DNA of 64,000 nucleotides. Source: Bog-473 sp963707835. GTDB lineage: Bacteria; Actinomycetota; Acidimicrobiia; Acidimicrobiales; RAAP-2. Positions 17,107 to 28,211 of the stretch are shown in pieces. Made by a program: the position numbers and the translations under genes. Under the pieces are notes generated by a model. The model did no database searches. It was not told the DNA's origin and saw nothing but the letters and a program-made list of their open reading frames with translations. The first letter of the stretch is position 1; each line of letters begins with the position of its first letter. Location of the stretch: NCBI GenBank assembly GCA_963707835.1, contig CAVPRI010000002.1, positions 806,001-870,000 on the forward strand. The letters are read 5' to 3'.

Positions 17107-18381
17107 GTGACACCGCGCCGCACGGCGGCACATCGCCGGCGCCTCGGGCGCGGCTTCACCCGGCTTTGGATCGGTTTCACCCTGGCCAGTTCCGGCGACG
17201 GGCTGCTGGTCGGGGCGGTGCCATTGCTGGCGGTCGTCGTGAACCCCCATCCGTTTGCCGTGTCCGCCGTCATCGCGGCCGACAAGCTGCCCTGGCTCCT
17301 TCTGGCGCTCCCGGCGGGGCACCTGGCGGACAGGTTCGACCGGGCACGGGTCGCGAACATGGCGAACTTCGTCAGAGCATTGGCCATGGTCGCCGCAGTC
17401 GCCCTGATCGCCACCGACACGATCTCGCTCGGCTTTCTTATCGTCGTCGTTCTCCTCAACGCCGGCGGGCGGACCGTCTATTACTCGGCCTTCCAGGCCA
17501 TGGTGCCGAGCCTCGTCGACACCCGCGACCTCGAACAGGCCAACGGCGTCCTGACCGGCACCGAGGCATCCGCCGAGGACATGGCGGGGCCCATTGCCGG
17601 AAGCGCGCTCTTCGCCCTGGCGCGGGTGCTCCCATTCGTGGCCGACGTGTTCGTGTACCTGGCCTCGTGCCTGCCCCTCCTCGGTTTCCACTCCAGATCG
17701 GCCAAGGAGGAGGTCGGGACCTCAACCGGCTCCTCGGAGGAGGCTGGCACCTCCTCGGGATCCATGTGGGAGGGCGTGCGCCTCCTGTTCGCCGATCACC
17801 GCCTCCGGCTGCTGGTCATCATGGTCGCCTCGCTGTCGGGGCTCCAGGGGATGGAGAGCGGTGTCCTCGTCCTGCTGGCCACCACGGAGTGGGGAGTCCG
17901 CCAGGGGGCCTACGGTCTCTTCCTGGCTGCCGGCTCGCTGGGGGGGGTCGTGGGCAGCTTCGTCGCCGACAACATCGTGAGGCGGATAGGCGGCGCTCGC
18001 CTCTTGATCGTGTCCGCCGTGGCATCCGGTGTCGGGTACCTCCTCATGGGTTCTGCCGGCAGTTGGGTGCTGGCTGCTCCGGCATTCGCCCTGGTGTGCT
18101 TTGCCATCGGCACCGGTTCGGTGACAGCCGTCTCGCTCCGCCAGCGGCTCACGCCCGACCAGTTGATGGGTCGAGTCGGAAGCGCGTGGCGCGGGCTCGT
18201 GTGGGGGGCGGCTCCTCTGGGTGCGCTCGCTGCCGGTGCGCTCGCCGCCGTCCACACTCTGGCCACACCGCTCCTCCTAGCCGGCGTCCTCCAGTGTGCG
18301 GTGGCCGCGGTCCTCGCCCTCCCGCTGTTGCGCCACCTGAACAAGGGCGCGCTGATGACCGAGCGCCGCAGCGCCGGTTGA
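17107..18381 (+). CDS. MFS transporter, drug/siderophore-efflux type (MFS_3-like)
   Basis: This 424-residue membrane protein has about 12 hydrophobic helices and MFS loop signatures (GHLADRFDRAR between helices 2 and 3). The AMVPSLVDTRDLEQANG segment and GPIAG in helix 5 are characteristic of the macrolide-efflux / EntS / Tap-like branch. It probably exports a small hydrophobic compound, and the substrate cannot be read from sequence. A Ser/Thr/Glu-rich cytoplasmic loop (about residues 200-220) separates the halves. I chose GTG at 17107 because GAGGGG lies about 10 bases upstream. GTG at 17086 would put the purine run too close. A long structured leader with its own short ORF precedes it. It ends six bases from the convergent rnj stop. 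Confidence 0.8.
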   Translation: MTPRRTAAHRRRLGRGFTRLWIGFTLASSGDGLLVGAVPLLAVVVNPHPFAVSAVIAADKLPWLLLALPAGHLADRFDRARVANMANFVRALAMVAAVALIATDTISLGFLIVVVLLNAGGRTVYYSAFQAMVPSLVDTRDLEQANGVLTGTEASAEDMAGPIAGSALFALARVLPFVADVFVYLASCLPLLGFHSRSAKEEVGTSTGSSEEAGTSSGSMWEGVRLLFADHRLRLLVIMVASLSGLQGMESGVLVLLATTEWGVRQGAYGLFLAAGSLGGVVGSFVADNIVRRIGGARLLIVSAVASGVGYLLMGSAGSWVLAAPAFALVCFAIGTGSVTAVSLRQRLTPDQLMGRVGSAWRGLVWGAAPLGALAAGALAAVHTLATPLLLAGVLQCAVAAVLALPLLRHLNKGALMTERRSAG

Positions 18382-18387
18382 GGTCGC

Positions 18388-20064
18388 TCAGACCATGAGC
18401 ACGACCGGCACGATCATGGGCCGGCGCCTGGTGCGCTCCCCCACGAACTTGCCGAGGGCGCGTCGGGTGTGGCGCTGCAGCACCTCGACCTCGTGCGCTC
18501 CGTCTCGCAGCACCTGCGTGACGGCGGCGGCCACCACCTCGCTCGCCTCGCCCAACAACTCCTCGGCCTCGGGTGCGTAGACCCAGCCCCGGGTCTCGAT
18601 CACCGGCGGGCAGCTGAGCGTCCCTTGCTGGCGGTCCACGGTGACCACCGCCATGACGACCCCCTCTTCGGCCAGCTTCTTGCGGTCACGCAGCACCCCG
18701 TGCTCGATGTCCCCCACGGTGCCGTCGACGTAGACGTAGCCGGCCGGCACGCGCTCCTGGCGGGTGATGCCCTTGGCGTCGAGCTTGACCACGTCGCCGT
18801 CTTCGCAGAGCAGGACCTTGGCCGGGTCGAGCCCCATGGAGAGCGCCAGGCGTGCGTGGTGCACCATGTGGCGGAACTCACCGTGGACCGGCACGAAGCA
18901 CTCGGGTTGGGTCACCGCCAGCAGGGTGCGTAGCTCGCCCTGGCGGGCATGCCCGCTGACGTGGACGGCCTCGGCTCCCGAGTGCACCACCTCGGCGCCG
19001 CGGCGGTGCAGGTCGTCGATGACACGCCCGACCGACCACTCGTTGCCCGGGATGGGGTGGGCGCTGATGACCACGACGTCGTCCTCGCCGATGCGCAGCC
19101 ACTTGTTCTCACCCGTCGCCATCAGCGACAGCGCCGACATCGGCTCGCCCTGCGAGCCGGTCGAGACCACGCAGACCTCGCCCGCGGGCAGATCGTCCAC
19201 CCGCTCGATGTCCACCAGGACCCCATCGGGCACGCTGATGATGCCGAGTCTTCGACCAAGCTCCACGTTCTTGCCCATGGATCGCCCGAGCGTGGCCACC
19301 TTCCGCCCGCTCGCCACGGCGGCGTCGATGATCTGTTGCACCCGGTGCATGTGGCTGGCGAAGCAGGCCACGACGATCCGCTTGCCCCCCTGGGCGGCGA
19401 AGACCCGCCGCAGGGTCACCCCGACCGAGGACTCGGATTCGGTGAACCCCGGCTCCTCGGCGTTGGTCGAGTCCGAGAGGAGCAACCGGATGCCCTCGGT
19501 CCGGGCCAGCTCGCCCATGCGGGAGATGTCGGTGCGGCGACCGTCCACCGGTTGGAGGTCCAACTTGAAGTCCCCCGAGTGGAGGATCACACCCTGCGGC
19601 GTGTGGAAGGCGATGGCCATGGCCTCGGGGACCGAGTGGGTCACCGGGATGAACTCGACCTCGCAGGGTCCCACCGTGATCCGCTCGCCGTCGGCCACGG
19701 CCACGAAGCGCGTCCTGTCCACCAGGCCCGCCTCCTCGATGCGGTGCCGGGCCAACCCCACCGTCAGCTCGGACCCGTAGATGGGGGCCCGCAGCTCGCG
19801 CAGGAGGAAGGCGAGTCCACCCGTGTGGTCCTCGTGACCGTGGGTGAGCACGATCCCGTCCACCTTGTCCGCTCGCTCACGCAGGTAGGTGAACTCGGGC
19901 AGCACCAGGTCGATGCCGGGCATGTCGGGCTCGGGGAACATGATCCCGCAGTCGATCAGCACGATGCGCCCGTCGACCTCGATGCAGGCGCAGTTGCGAC
20001 CGATCTCTCCGAGACCGCCCAGAAAGACGATCCGGACCGGCGCGGTGGTGGGGCGTTTGGCCAA
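18388..20064 (-). CDS. rnj: Ribonuclease J
   Basis: RNase J is a metallo-beta-lactamase/beta-CASP ribonuclease with endonuclease and 5'-3' exonuclease activity, central to mRNA decay and rRNA maturation in actinobacteria. The 558-residue protein carries the zinc motif LTHGHEDHTGG (about residue 75-85), DSTNAEEPG, the beta-CASP motifs including SGHARQGE, and a C-terminal domain ending in RRRPMIVPVVLMV. The start is TTG at 20064, just 5 bases after the dapA stop, and a dapA-rnj pair is conserved in actinobacteria. The sequence is intact. It converges on the MFS gene with a 6-bp gap and no obvious terminator. Confidence 0.95.
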   Translation of the reverse strand: MAKRPTTAPVRIVFLGGLGEIGRNCACIEVDGRIVLIDCGIMFPEPDMPGIDLVLPEFTYLRERADKVDGIVLTHGHEDHTGGLAFLLRELRAPIYGSELTVGLARHRIEEAGLVDRTRFVAVADGERITVGPCEVEFIPVTHSVPEAMAIAFHTPQGVILHSGDFKLDLQPVDGRRTDISRMGELARTEGIRLLLSDSTNAEEPGFTESESSVGVTLRRVFAAQGGKRIVVACFASHMHRVQQIIDAAVASGRKVATLGRSMGKNVELGRRLGIISVPDGVLVDIERVDDLPAGEVCVVSTGSQGEPMSALSLMATGENKWLRIGEDDVVVISAHPIPGNEWSVGRVIDDLHRRGAEVVHSGAEAVHVSGHARQGELRTLLAVTQPECFVPVHGEFRHMVHHARLALSMGLDPAKVLLCEDGDVVKLDAKGITRQERVPAGYVYVDGTVGDIEHGVLRDRKKLAEEGVVMAVVTVDRQQGTLSCPPVIETRGWVYAPEAEELLGEASEVVAAAVTQVLRDGAHEVEVLQRHTRRALGKFVGERTRRRPMIVPVVLMV

Positions 20065-20069
20065 GGGTC

Positions 20070-20996
20070 TCAGCCCGCCGATGGCGCGACCGGCTGCGGA
20101 CCGACGGCGGCGACGATCTTGGCAGCCCGGGCGTCGAGCTCGGGGGTGGAGGCGCCCATGGGGAGCCGGCACTGCCCGACCCGGAGACCGAGGGCCCGCA
20201 TGGCGGCCTTGGCCGGGAGGGGGTTGGGGAAGTCGGGTGAGGACTCGAAGTCGAAGGAGTCGAGCAGCTCGGCGTTCCCGGCGATGGCCTGGCCCAGGTC
20301 TCCCGCCATGAACGCCTCGATGACGGCACCAAAGCGCGCCCCCACCCAGTGGGAGGCCACGCTGATCACCCCGACGGCGCCGATGGCCAGCAACGGCAGG
20401 GTCATGTTGTCGTCCCCGCTGTAGACCTCGAACCCGGGCGGTGCCTCGGCCACCAGGTGTGCCGTGGTCGGCGGGTCGCCGGCTGCGTCCTTGAGGGCGA
20501 CCACGGAGGGCAGCTCGCGGGCCAGTCGCAGCGCGGTCTCGGTGGCGATGCGTCGCCCCGACCGCGCCGGGATGTCGTAGAGCACCACCGGGAGACGGCC
20601 CGCGGCCTCGGCCACGGCCCGGAAGTGCTGAAAGATGCCAGATTGGGACGGTCGGTTGTAGTACGGAGTGACCACCAGCACCCCGTCCACCCCGCAGTCG
20701 AGCGCCCGGGCGGTCATCAGGATCGAGTGCTCCGTGTCGTTGGAACCGGTCCCGGCGATGACCGGCACCGTGACCGCCTCGGCCACCGCCCGCCACAGCG
20801 CCACCTTTTCCTCATCCGTCAGGACCGAGCTCTCGCCGGTGGACCCCGAAAGCACCAGCCCATCGCTGCCGTGGTCGGCCAGCCAGCGGGCCAGATCCAC
20901 CGCCGCCGCGAGGTCGAGGGCGCCCTCGTCGTCGAATGGGGTCACCATGGCGGTGACCACCCGCCCGAAACGGGGCGGTTCGGACGCTGGGCTCAT
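20070..20996 (-). CDS. dapA: 4-hydroxy-tetrahydrodipicolinate synthase (DapA)
   Basis: DapA condenses pyruvate with aspartate semialdehyde, the first committed step to DAP and lysine. The 308-residue TIM-barrel protein shows SGSTGES, PYYNRPSQ with the catalytic tyrosine, and VVALKDAAGD with the Schiff-base lysine. I chose ATG at 20996 because a TAGCGT -10 ends 7 nt upstream and the family N-terminus (GRVVTAMVTPFD) follows closely. Longer in-frame possibilities up to 21107 overlap the promoter. It heads the dapA-rnj transcription unit. Confidence 0.95.
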   Translation of the reverse strand: MSPASEPPRFGRVVTAMVTPFDDEGALDLAAAVDLARWLADHGSDGLVLSGSTGESSVLTDEEKVALWRAVAEAVTVPVIAGTGSNDTEHSILMTARALDCGVDGVLVVTPYYNRPSQSGIFQHFRAVAEAAGRLPVVLYDIPARSGRRIATETALRLARELPSVVALKDAAGDPPTTAHLVAEAPPGFEVYSGDDNMTLPLLAIGAVGVISVASHWVGARFGAVIEAFMAGDLGQAIAGNAELLDSFDFESSPDFPNPLPAKAAMRALGLRVGQCRLPMGASTPELDARAAKIVAAVGPQPVAPSAG

Positions 20997-21003
20997 CCCG
21001 CTC

Positions 21004-21009
21004 ACGCTA
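21004..21009 (-). promoter_or_regulatory. Predicted -10 of dapA (leaderless)
   Basis: TAGCGT on the minus strand, 7 nt before the dapA ATG, in the 49-bp gap after the ferritin-like gene. dapB has the same hexamer at the same spacing. Confidence 0.6.
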
Positions 21010-21045
21010 CCAGCGGCATCCCGTCGCCCCCGGCGACTGGATCGC

Positions 21046-22197
<1,152 letters not shown>

Positions 22198-22203
22198 GTG
22201 GCC

Positions 22204-22209
22204 ACACTA
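22204..22209 (-). promoter_or_regulatory. Predicted -10 of the ferritin-like gene (leaderless)
   Basis: TAGTGT on the minus strand is followed by GGCCAC and the GTG start at 22197, an exact TAnnnT-N6-GTG arrangement in the 65-bp gap after the rhomboid gene. Confidence 0.6.
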
Positions 22210-22262
22210 CGGCGCTCCCGTCGACTGCGTTGACCGCCCCTGGCCCGCCATCGGCGGCAGGC

Positions 22263-23154
22263 TCAGCTGATCCCGACGTGGCCGGGCGCGACGCCGGTGA
22301 TCAAGAGTGCGAGCAGGCCGACCACGGCCGCCGTCCCGCCCACGGCGAGCGCCAGGCCGGCCGTACGGTCCCGCAGGCCACCGGCATAGTCGTACAGGAA
22401 GGCGAGCACGCACCCGGTCACCAGGCCCCCGAGATGGGCCCGCCAGTCGATGTTGCCGGTGAAGCCGATGGCCACGTTGAGGCCGAGCAGGATCACCACG
22501 GGCGCCACCGGGAGGCGTCGGCGGAGCCCGACCACCACGTAGGCGCCCATCACGCCCATGATGGCCCCCGAGGCCCCGATGCCCGCCACGTTCGCCGGGC
22601 TGAGCAGATACGAGCCCACGCTTCCGCCCAACCCGGCCACCAGGTAGAGCGTGACGAAGCGCCCCTTGCCGAGCAGCACCTCGAGTGCCGGGCCGACGAT
22701 GAGCAGGGCCAGCATGTTGAACAGGATGTGCTGGACGTTGGCGTGCAGCCACATGGCGGTGAAGGCCCGGTAGTACTGGTCCTCGAGGTGCACGGCGGCG
22801 GGCCACATGGCGTAGCGGTCGATCACGCTGAAGTTGTGGCCGAAGTCTTCGAGGAAGAAGACGATGACGTTGACCGCGATGATGGTGAGCACGATCGGCG
22901 TCGGGTTGGTCGAGCCCACCACGCCAGTGCGGTTGCGGCTGGTATGGGTGAACGCCGGAACGAGGCGCGACCGCTTCGCTCCCTCCCTGGTGCACCCGGG
23001 ACACTGCCAGCCGACCGGAGCCGAGACCATGCAGTCGGTGCAGATCGGGCGGTGGCAGCGCGGCGCACAGCACCGAGGCCGGCCGTTCGGGGTGGGCGTA
23101 GCAGGCCGGTGCCGCCGCCGGCTCGGGTGCCGGGCCGGGTTGGGGGCCGCTCAC
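22263..23154 (-). CDS. Zinc-ribbon rhomboid intramembrane serine protease, one frame break
   Basis: Rhomboids cleave transmembrane substrates within the bilayer. The clean frame (22263-23030) has six or seven membrane helices with the catalytic serine in GASGAIMG and the catalytic histidine in AHLGG, plus the HANVQHILFNM motif. Upstream, in another frame, CYAHPERPASVLC is found. One base too many near 23060 separates it from a C-HRPI-C-TD-C stretch and the later CPGC. Joined, these give an N-terminal multi-cysteine (B-box/zinc-ribbon-like) domain, as in many actinobacterial rhomboids. The probable start is GTG at 23154. It lies 35 bp after dapB on the same strand. Confidence 0.85.
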
Positions 23155-23189
23155 CGGAGGCCCGCTGGCGCGCGCGGCGGCCCGGAAGG

Positions 23190-23975
23190 TCACAGACCGA
23201 GCAGCGCCTCGAGCCCCACGGTCAGGCCGGGCCTCTCCGAGACGGCACGCACCGCCAGTAGGACGCCGGGCATGAAGGAGCGACGATCGTAGGAGTCGTG
23301 GCGGATGGACAGGCTCTGCCCGGCGGCGCCGAAGATCACTTCCTCGTGGGCCACCAGGCCGGGAAGGCGCACCGAGTGGACGTGGACCCCGCCTGGGCCC
23401 TCCGCCCCGCGGGCACCGGCCAGGACGACGTCGGTGGTGGGATCGGGAGGCAGCGGGGCGCACCCGGCGGCCTCCCGAGCCTCGGCGATGGCCGTCGCCG
23501 TGTGCATGGCGGTCCCCGAGGGGGCGTCCCGCTTGGCGTCGTGGTGCAGCTCGATCACCTCGACACCGTCCATGTGGGGCGCCGCCACCCGGCACAGGTG
23601 GAGAAGCAGCACCGCGCCGATGGCGAAGTTGGGCACCACGATGATGTTCGCCCCGCCGGCCGCGGCGGCATCGGCCAGAGCGGCCAGGTCGGCGTCGCCC
23701 AGGCCGCTGGTCCCGATGACCGCGTGCACACCTCGCGCCAGGTAGGTCGGCGCGTTGGCCCGCACGGCCTCGGCGACGCTGAAGTCGACCACCACGCGTC
23801 CGCCGGCGTCGAAGACGGTGGCGAGGTCGCCCGCGATGTTCCGGCCGCACACCTCCTCCCCCGCGTGCGCAGGGTCGACGGCGGCCACCAGCTCCATGTC
23901 CGGGGCCTCGTCCACGGCTCGGCAGACCTCCTGGCCCATGCGGCCGCCGGCGCCCACCACGCCCACCGTGTGCAT
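23190..23975 (-). CDS. dapB: 4-hydroxy-tetrahydrodipicolinate reductase (DapB)
   Basis: DapB reduces the DapA product to tetrahydrodipicolinate with NAD(P)H. The 261-residue protein has the Rossmann loop VGVVGAGGRMGQEV at the N-terminus, the VVVDFS motif, IGTSG, and the signature ELHHDAKRDAPSGTA containing the catalytic His and Lys. I chose ATG at 23975 over GTG at 23984 because TAGCGT ends 7 nt before it and the dinucleotide motif starts at once. The gene is intact and lies just downstream of the M16 peptidase gene. Confidence 0.95.
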   Translation of the reverse strand: MHTVGVVGAGGRMGQEVCRAVDEAPDMELVAAVDPAHAGEEVCGRNIAGDLATVFDAGGRVVVDFSVAEAVRANAPTYLARGVHAVIGTSGLGDADLAALADAAAAGGANIIVVPNFAIGAVLLLHLCRVAAPHMDGVEVIELHHDAKRDAPSGTAMHTATAIAEAREAAGCAPLPPDPTTDVVLAGARGAEGPGGVHVHSVRLPGLVAHEEVIFGAAGQSLSIRHDSYDRRSFMPGVLLAVRAVSERPGLTVGLEALLGL

Positions 23976-23982
23976 GGCCAGC

Positions 23983-23988
23983 ACGCTA
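23983..23988 (-). promoter_or_regulatory. Predicted -10 of dapB (leaderless)
   Basis: TAGCGT, 7 nt before the dapB ATG and overlapping the stop of the preceding peptidase gene, so dapB can be transcribed independently of the rpsO-pnp unit. Confidence 0.55.
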
Positions 23989-25292
23989 CCGGGCGCCGGA
24001 GGGCAGGTGGGACTCGAAGTCGGCTGCGGCGAAGGGCCCCACCGCGGTCAAGGTACGCGGCGAGGCGGCCAGCAGGCCGGCCGCCTCGTGCACCTCGGTG
24101 AGTCCCACGGCATCGATCCTCGCCAGGACCTCGTCGACCGTCAGCACCTCGCCGTGGAGGAGTAGCGAGGCACCGATGCGGGTCATCCGGGCCCCCGAGT
24201 CCTCCCCCGAGAGCAGCATCTCAGCGCGCAGGTAGCCCTTGGCCACCTCGAGCTCGCGTGCCGTCACCCCCTCCTCCGCCAACAGGTCGATCTCGGCGCA
24301 CACGATCTCGAGCACCTCGTGCGCGTGCTCGGGTGCCGTCCCGGCCACCACCGCCAGTGAGCCCGCGTCCGCGTAGGCGGCCCGCTCTGACCACACCGAG
24401 TAGGCCAGCCCGCGCTCCTCGCGGACCTTCTGGAACAGCCGGCTCGAGATGCCGCCGCCGAGCACGTGGTTCAGCACGGCCAGGGCCCACCGCCGCTCGT
24501 CGTGGCGGGGCACCGAGCGCACCCCGTGACCAGGTGGGCCTGCTCGGTCGGCCGGTTGACCACGTCGAGGGCGACCGTGTCGGGCCCGGGCGCCCGGCGT
24601 GCCGGCTCGGCGCCCCCCGCCATGCCGGCGAAATGCGATCGAGCTGCGCAGCCACGACGTCGTGGTCGCAGTCACCGGCCGCCGCCACCACGATGTTGGC
24701 GGGCCGGTAGTGCTTGGTCTGGAAGCGCGATCTCCTCAGGCCCGATCCGGCGAACCGACGCGGCCGTGCCGAGCGTCTCCCGACCGAGGGGATGCCCGGG
24801 GAACAGCGCCGCCTGCCAACGCTCGGCGGCCAGGTCGGCCGGCTCGTCGGCGTGCATGAGGATCTCCTCGAGGATGACCGCCGCTCGGCGTCGACCTCGT
24901 CGGGCGCGGAACGCCGGGCGCCCACATGATGTCGGTGAGGATGTCGAGCCCGAGGCCGAGGTCGTCCGCGAGCAGGCGGACGTAGAAGGCCGTGTACTCC
25001 TTGGTCGTGAAGGCGTTCATGTCGCCGCCGACCGCGTCGATCGCCTCGGCGATGGCCGCGGCGCAACGCTGCGGCGGTGCCCTTGAACAGCAGGTGCTCG
25101 AGGAAGTGCGAGGCCCCGGCCAGCTCGTCGGGCTCGTCACGCGACCCGGTGCCGACCCAGAAGCCGATGGCCGACCGAGCGGACGTCGGCCATGCGCTCG
25201 GTGACGAGCAGGTCGGATGCCCGCGTCGAGACGCGGCCGACGGTCCCGATCAACGGAGGCGTCAGCCGGTCCGGACCGGGCGGTCGCGTCAC
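23986..25292 (-). CDS. M16-family zinc peptidase, multiply frameshifted in this assembly
   Basis: The gene directly downstream of pnp in most actinobacteria is an M16 (pitrilysin/mitochondrial-processing-peptidase-like) zinc peptidase, and this one fits. The inverted zinc motif HFLEH is encoded near 25096-25110. Segments such as DAVGGDMNAFTTKEYTAFY, QTKHYRPANIVV and LNHVLGGGISSRLFQ(K) appear in order but in three frames. The last 180 residues (from about 24525 down) are clean. The likely start is GTG at 25292, overlapping the pnp TGA. Six or more indels lie between 24525 and 25292. They are at the same density as in pnp, so I interpret them as assembly errors. The expected product is about 435 residues. 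Confidence 0.8.
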
Positions 25293-27735
25293 GCGCCGAC
25301 GGCGGTCGCCGCCGCGGCGCCGCGGAGCCGCCGATCGGCACCACGGCGCGTCCGTCCCGGCCGGCGCTGCCGGGCCCAGGTCGCCGAACTCGCCGCGGAG
25401 CCTCGGCGTCGAAGGCGTCCTCGAACGAGACGCCCTCGGCGACCGCCGCCGCCGGCGCCGCGTCGTCGGGCGCATCCGGCGTCGGCGCCGCGCTCGCCCG
25501 GTCGGGCGCGCTCGCGGCCGACGCGTCGGCGCCGCGCCGACCAGGGACAGCGAGACCTTGCCCTGGGGGTCGATGTCGTCGACCACGACCTCGATCTCGT
25601 CGCCGAGGTCGACCACGTCCTCGACCCGCTCGATCCGCTTGCCGCCACCGAGCTTGGAGATGTGGAGAGGCCGTCGCGGCCGGGGAGGATGTTGACGAAG
25701 GCCCCGAACTTGGTGATGTTGACGACCTTGCCCTTGTAGATCGCGCCCACCTCGGCGGTCGGCGGGTCGAGGATGAGCTCGATCCGGCGCTCGGCCTCCT
25801 GCGACCGCGCCGCCGTCCTTGGCGCCGATGGTGACCGTGCCCGACCATGCCGTCGTCGTCGACGGCGATGTCGGCGCCGGTCTCCTGCTGGATGGCGTTG
25901 ATGACCTTGCCCTTGGGCCCGATGACCTCGCCGATCTTGTCGATCGGGATCTCGAAGCTGACGATCTTCGGGGCGGTGCGCGCCGACCTCGTCGCGGGGC
26001 TCGGCGATGGCCGTCGTGCCATGACCTCCGAGGATCTTGAGCCGGGCCTCCTTGGCCTGGTCGAGCGCCTGGGCCAGCACGTCGGCCGGGAGGCCGTCGA
26101 TCTTGGTGTCGAGCTGCAGGGCGGTCACGAACTCGGCCGTGCCGGCCACCTTGAAGTCCATGTCGCCGAACGCGTCCTCGGCGCCGAGGATGTCGGTGAG
26201 GGTGGTGTAGCTTGCCCTCGGCGTAGACCAGGCCCATGGCGATGCCGGCCACCGGCGCCTTGATCGGCACGCCGGCGTCCATCAGCGACAGCGTCGAGCC
26301 GCAGACCGAGCGCCATCGAGGTGGAGCCGTTGGACGACAGCACCTCGGAGACGAGGCGGAGGGTGTAGGGGAACTCCTCCTCGGAGGGCACGCACCGGCA
26401 GCAGGGCCCGCTCGGCCAGCAGGCCGTGGCCGATCTCGCGGCGCTTGGGGCCGCCGCATGAAGCCGGTCTCGCCGGTGGAGTAGGGCGGGAAGTTGTAGT
26501 GGTGCATGTAGCGCTTGCTGGTCGATCGACGCCGATGCGTGTCGAGCAGCTGGTCCATCCGGGGCATGCCCAGGGTGGTCACGTTGAGCACCTGGGTCTC
26601 GCCCCGCTGGAACAGGCCCGAGCCGTGCGCGCGTCGGGAGCACGCCGACCTCGGCCGACAGCGGGCCGGATGTCGGCGGTGCCACGCCCGTCGATGCGCA
26701 CGCCCTCCTCGACGATGCGCTGGCGGACGCAGCTGTCTTGGTCAGCGACCGGACGGCGGCCTTGATCTGCTCTCGGCTCGGCGCTCGGCGAACTCGGTCG
26801 GCCAGCTCGGCGACGATCGCGCTCGGCCGGCCTCGTCGGTGGCGGCGTTGCGCTCGGCCTTGTCGGTGATCGGCGTTCGGCCTTGGCGACCCGGTCGGCG
26901 CCGACCGCCTCGACCCGGCCTCGAAGACCTCGTCGGCGTAGTCGATCGAAGGTGCGCGAAGGCGATGGCTCGGGCTTGCGGCCGCCGGCCGGCTCGACCA
27001 GCTCGCGCTGGAGCTCGATCGACTCGCGGATCCAGGTCTTGGCCGCCTCGAGGCCCGTCGGCGATGACCTCCTCGGTGACCTTGGGGGCGCCGGCCTCGT
27101 AGTACTGCCAGGCCTTCTCGGTGCCGCCGGCCTCGACCATCATGATGGCGACTCGTCGTCGCTCGTCGAGCAGCGCCCGGCCGGCGACCACCAGCTCGAA
27201 GGTCGACGTCGTCGCCCTCCTCGTAGGTGGGGTGCGGGATCCACTCGCCGTCGGTCGCTGTAGGCGACCCGCACGGCGCCGATCGGGCCCTCGAAGGGGA
27301 TGCCCGAGAGCATCAGCGCCGCCGAGGCGCCGTTGATGGCGAGCACGTCGTGGGGGTTGTCCTGGTCGGCGCCGAGGATGGTGCCGACGACGTGGACCTC
27401 GTTGCGGAAGCCGTCGGGGAAGCGACGGGCGCAGCGGGCGGTCGATCAGGCGGCAGGTCAGGATGGCCTGGTCGCTGGCCTTGCCCTCCCGGCGGAAGAA
27501 CGAGCCGGGGATCTTGCCGGCCGCGTACATGCGCTCTTCGATGTCGACGGTGAGCGGGAAGAAGTCGGTGCCCTCGCGGACCGCCTTGGCGGCGGTGGCG
27601 GTGACGAGCACGACGGTGTCGCCGATGCGGGCCGGCGACCGCGCCGTCGGCCTGCTGGGCGAGCTTGCCGGTCTCGAAGGACAGGGTGCTGTCGGTCCCG
27701 CTGATCGGGGCCCGACACGGGATGGCGTCAGCCAT
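25289..27735 (-). CDS. pnp: Polyribonucleotide nucleotidyltransferase (PNPase), many frame breaks in assembly
   Basis: PNPase degrades RNA 3'-5' phosphorolytically and can add tails. Starting at ATG 27735, the expected pieces occur in order across three frames. These are FETGKLAQQADGAV, the first RNase PH core (KIPGSFFRREGKASDQAILT, NGASAALMLSGIPFEGPIGAV), the linker (AGAPKVTEEVIADG), and the second core (FPPYSTGETGFM, EFPYTLRLVSEVLSSNGST, AGVPIKAPVAGIAMGLV). They end with the KH domain (IGEVIGPKGKVINAIQQETGA) and the S1 domain (GKVVNITKFGAFV). Roughly twenty single-base indels interrupt the 2.4 kb. An essential-type gene this conserved is unlikely to be truly broken, so poor local sequence is the better explanation. 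It lies between rpsO and the M16 peptidase, the standard arrangement. Confidence 0.92.
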
Positions 27736-27872
27736 GATGCTCCTCGTGTGTCGGGGGCATCTCCCAGTTGTCTGGTTCCCAGTGGTCGGACCGACCTCGC
27801 GACCCGAAGTGACCGGCGACTGGCAGCCAGGCTGGCTGACAGACGCCCGACTGCTGGTGCCGGTGCTGCCCG

Positions 27873-28129
27873 TTAGCGTCGGATGCCGAGACGGCGATGA
27901 TCGCCCGGTAGCGCTCGACGTCGTTCTTCCGGACGTAGTCGAGCAGCCGGCGGCGGCGGCCGATGAGCTTCATCAGCCCTCGCCGGCTGTGGTGGTCCCC
28001 CTTGTGCTCCTTCAGGTGCTCGGTCAGGTGGTTGATGCGGTCGGTGAGCAGGGCGATCTGCACCTCGGGAGAGCCGGTGTCACTCTCGTGCAGCCGGTAC
28101 TCGGCGATGGTGGCCTGCTTGTCGGGCAT
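27873..28129 (-). CDS. rpsO: 30S ribosomal protein S15, frame break near 3' end
   Basis: S15 binds the central domain of 16S rRNA. From ATG 28129 the sequence is a normal S15 (ESDTGSPEVQIALLT, LKEHKGDHHSRRGLMKLI, RRRRLLDYVRKNDVERY). About 25 bases before the end the frame slips by one base. In the correct frame the protein ends in RLGIRR and TAA at 27873, the usual S15 terminus, giving about 86-89 residues. Uncorrected, the reading frame runs on to 27728 and overlaps pnp. Its leader contains a 7-bp stem-loop. An rpsO-pnp pair is universal in this context. Confidence 0.93.
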
Positions 28130-28160
28130 GAAGAAGATCCTCGAAGACGGTGTCGGAGCT

Positions 28161-28192
28161 GCCGGGGACCTGCCCCCGGCCGCCGAATATGC
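28161..28192 (-). promoter_or_regulatory. rpsO leader stem-loop and possible -10
   Basis: GCCGGGG (28161-28167) pairs with CCCCGGC (28174-28180) about 30 bases before the rpsO ATG. TAGCAT on the minus strand at 28187-28192 could be the -10. S15 often represses its own translation by binding a leader structure, so this is a candidate operator or, alternatively, the ribF terminator (no U-tract). Confidence 0.4.
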
Positions 28193-28211
28193 TAGCAGCC
28201 CGCCCGGCTGA

